A stretch of DNA of 5,489 nt from an uncultured Actinomycetospora sp. (GTDB lineage Bacteria; Actinomycetota; Actinomycetes; Mycobacteriales; Pseudonocardiaceae), in assembly GCA_902805495.1 (NCBI GenBank), contig CADCTH010000185.1, positions 1 to 5,489 of the forward strand, read 5' to 3'. The notes under the pieces were generated by a model. The model saw only the letters and a program-made list of their open reading frames with translations, was not told where the DNA came from and searched no databases. Position numbers and translations under genes: made by a program. The first letter of the stretch is position 1, and each line of letters opens with the position of its first letter. Below, piece by piece: positions 4,888 through 5,489 of this stretch.

Positions 4888-5489
4888 TCAGTTGTCGTCC
4901 CGGTCGTCGTCGTCTTCCCCGTCGTCCTCCTCGCCCTCGTCGTGGCGGACCTGCTGATCACGGTCCCGAGGAGGCTCACAGACGCCCGGCCGGCCGTGGT
5001 GGAGCCCCGTCTCGCAGAGGTGCCGCCGGTCCCGGTCGTCACTGCGTGGGCCCAGCTGAGCCGGGTTGCCGCCCGACGCGCGGGCGGGCGCCGAGTCCCC
5101 GACGTCGTCGTCGTCACGCCCGGCCCCTGGGGCGTCGTCGTGGTCGCGCTCGGAGCGGTCGCCCTCGGACCGGTCACGCTCGGACCGGTCGCCCTCGGAC
5201 CGGTCGCCCTCGGACCGGTCGCCCTCGGACCGGTCATCCCCGGACCGGTCATCCCCGGACCGGTCATCCCCGGACCGATCGCCCTCGGACCAGTCACCCC
5301 CGGACCGGTCACCTTCGGCCCGGTCACCTTCGGAGCGGTCGGCGGCGTCGCGGACAGGCGCGCCCGACGCCGCTGCTGGCGTGTCGCTCGCGGTGGTCGT
5401 CTCGGGCGCGGTCGTCCGCGAGGTCTCCACTCTGTCGGGCCGGTGCGGGAGCGCCGGCGGTCGCCGGGCCGCCGAGGACGTCTCCGCCG
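4888..5489 (-). CDS. Hypothetical charged pentapeptide-repeat protein, C-terminal part (5' end unresolved)
   Basis: I recognise no family. The frame is open from the right window edge to a TGA at 4888-4890. The first possible start inside is GTG at 5430 (180 aa), but it has no ribosome site, so the gene probably begins beyond the window. Numbered from that GTG, residues 1-30 are Thr/Ala/Pro-rich. Residues 31-95 are thirteen pentapeptides of the form D-R-S-E/G-G/D/R. A second disordered stretch rich in Asp and Gly follows. Residues 139-151 hold a C-x11-C pair around two histidines. The tail is strongly acidic, ending DDDDRDDN. There is no membrane segment. Third codon positions are mostly G/C, and several differences between units are silent in this frame. 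The whole protein is likely disordered. It converges with the ligase around a hairpin. An overlapping open frame on the plus strand is the competing reading. Confidence 0.45.
   Translation of the reverse strand, partial: AETSSAARRPPALPHRPDRVETSRTTAPETTTASDTPAAASGAPVRDAADRSEGDRAEGDRSGGDWSEGDRSGDDRSGDDRSGDDRSEGDRSEGDRSEGDRSERDRSEGDRSERDHDDAPGAGRDDDDVGDSAPARASGGNPAQLGPRSDDRDRRHLCETGLHHGRPGVCEPPRDRDQQVRHDEGEEDDGEDDDDRDDN
5146..5340. repeat. Tandem array of thirteen 15-bp units
   Basis: Thirteen adjacent units follow the plus-strand consensus GCCCTCGGACCGGTC, without spacers or length changes. Units at 5161, 5191, 5206 and 5221 are identical. Those at 5236 and 5251 are identical to each other (ATCCCC start), and 5266 differs from them by one base. 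The edge units at 5146 and 5311-5340 are the most diverged, as expected when slippage homogenises the centre. Eight units contain the perfect palindrome GACCGGTC. The 15-bp length keeps every reading frame, so copy number can change without breaking a protein. Confidence 0.93.

Noticed and set aside
4569..5327. 252-residue minus-strand frame reading MTGP/ATGP repeats, collagen-like at first sight
   Set aside because: It is a third reading of the same 15-bp array, runs deep into the antisense of the well-supported ligase, and has poor third-position GC (GGT in nearly every unit). The period is five residues, not the Gly-x-x triplet of collagen.
5146..5340. CRISPR array
   Set aside because: The 15-bp units are directly adjacent with no spacers, and no cas gene is present.

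Overview
The window comes from a very GC-rich, high-GC3 chromosome. Frequent GTG starts, apparently leaderless genes, TAnnnT-like -10 boxes and a tRNA without an encoded CCA end all fit an actinobacterium. A Pseudonocardiales-like host is only a guess. The content is mostly ordinary housekeeping and catabolic genes; no prophage, transposase, CRISPR array or recognisable defence system is visible.

Layout. Positions 1-1806 hold a minus-strand pair: an M20 zinc peptidase/deacylase, then a zinc-free NAD(P)H:quinone oxidoreductase-type dehydrogenase cut off by the window start. The two share one base in a TGATG stop/start, so they are probably translationally coupled. About 65 bp upstream of the peptidase, on the opposite strand, lies a complete tRNA-Leu(GAG) gene (1871-1954), followed by a terminator-like hairpin. 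Next come a plus-strand two-domain VOC (glyoxalase-like) protein and a minus-strand MOSC protein, convergent and sharing the palindromic stop CTAG. A 63-bp gap separates the MOSC gene from a divergent plus-strand acyl-CoA synthetase (AMP-forming, cyclohexanecarboxylate-CoA ligase-like) at 3263-4831. A perfect 8-bp-stem hairpin follows.

The last 600 bp are the least ordinary part. A tandem array of thirteen 15-bp units (5146-5340) lies in a region open on both strands in codon-aligned frames. The minus strand reads a highly charged D-R-S-E/G-G repeat protein with an acidic C-terminus. The plus strand reads a hydrophobic A-L-G-P-V repeat that would start on a GTGA overlap with the ligase stop. 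Third-position base use, synonymous variation between repeat units, and the convergent arrangement around the hairpin favour the minus-strand gene, but not conclusively.

How the genes work together: only the M20/oxidoreductase pair looks like an operon. The VOC, MOSC and ligase genes are separate transcription units with no evident shared pathway. The ligase, oxidoreductase and MOSC protein fit general acyl/carbonyl and detoxification metabolism only loosely.
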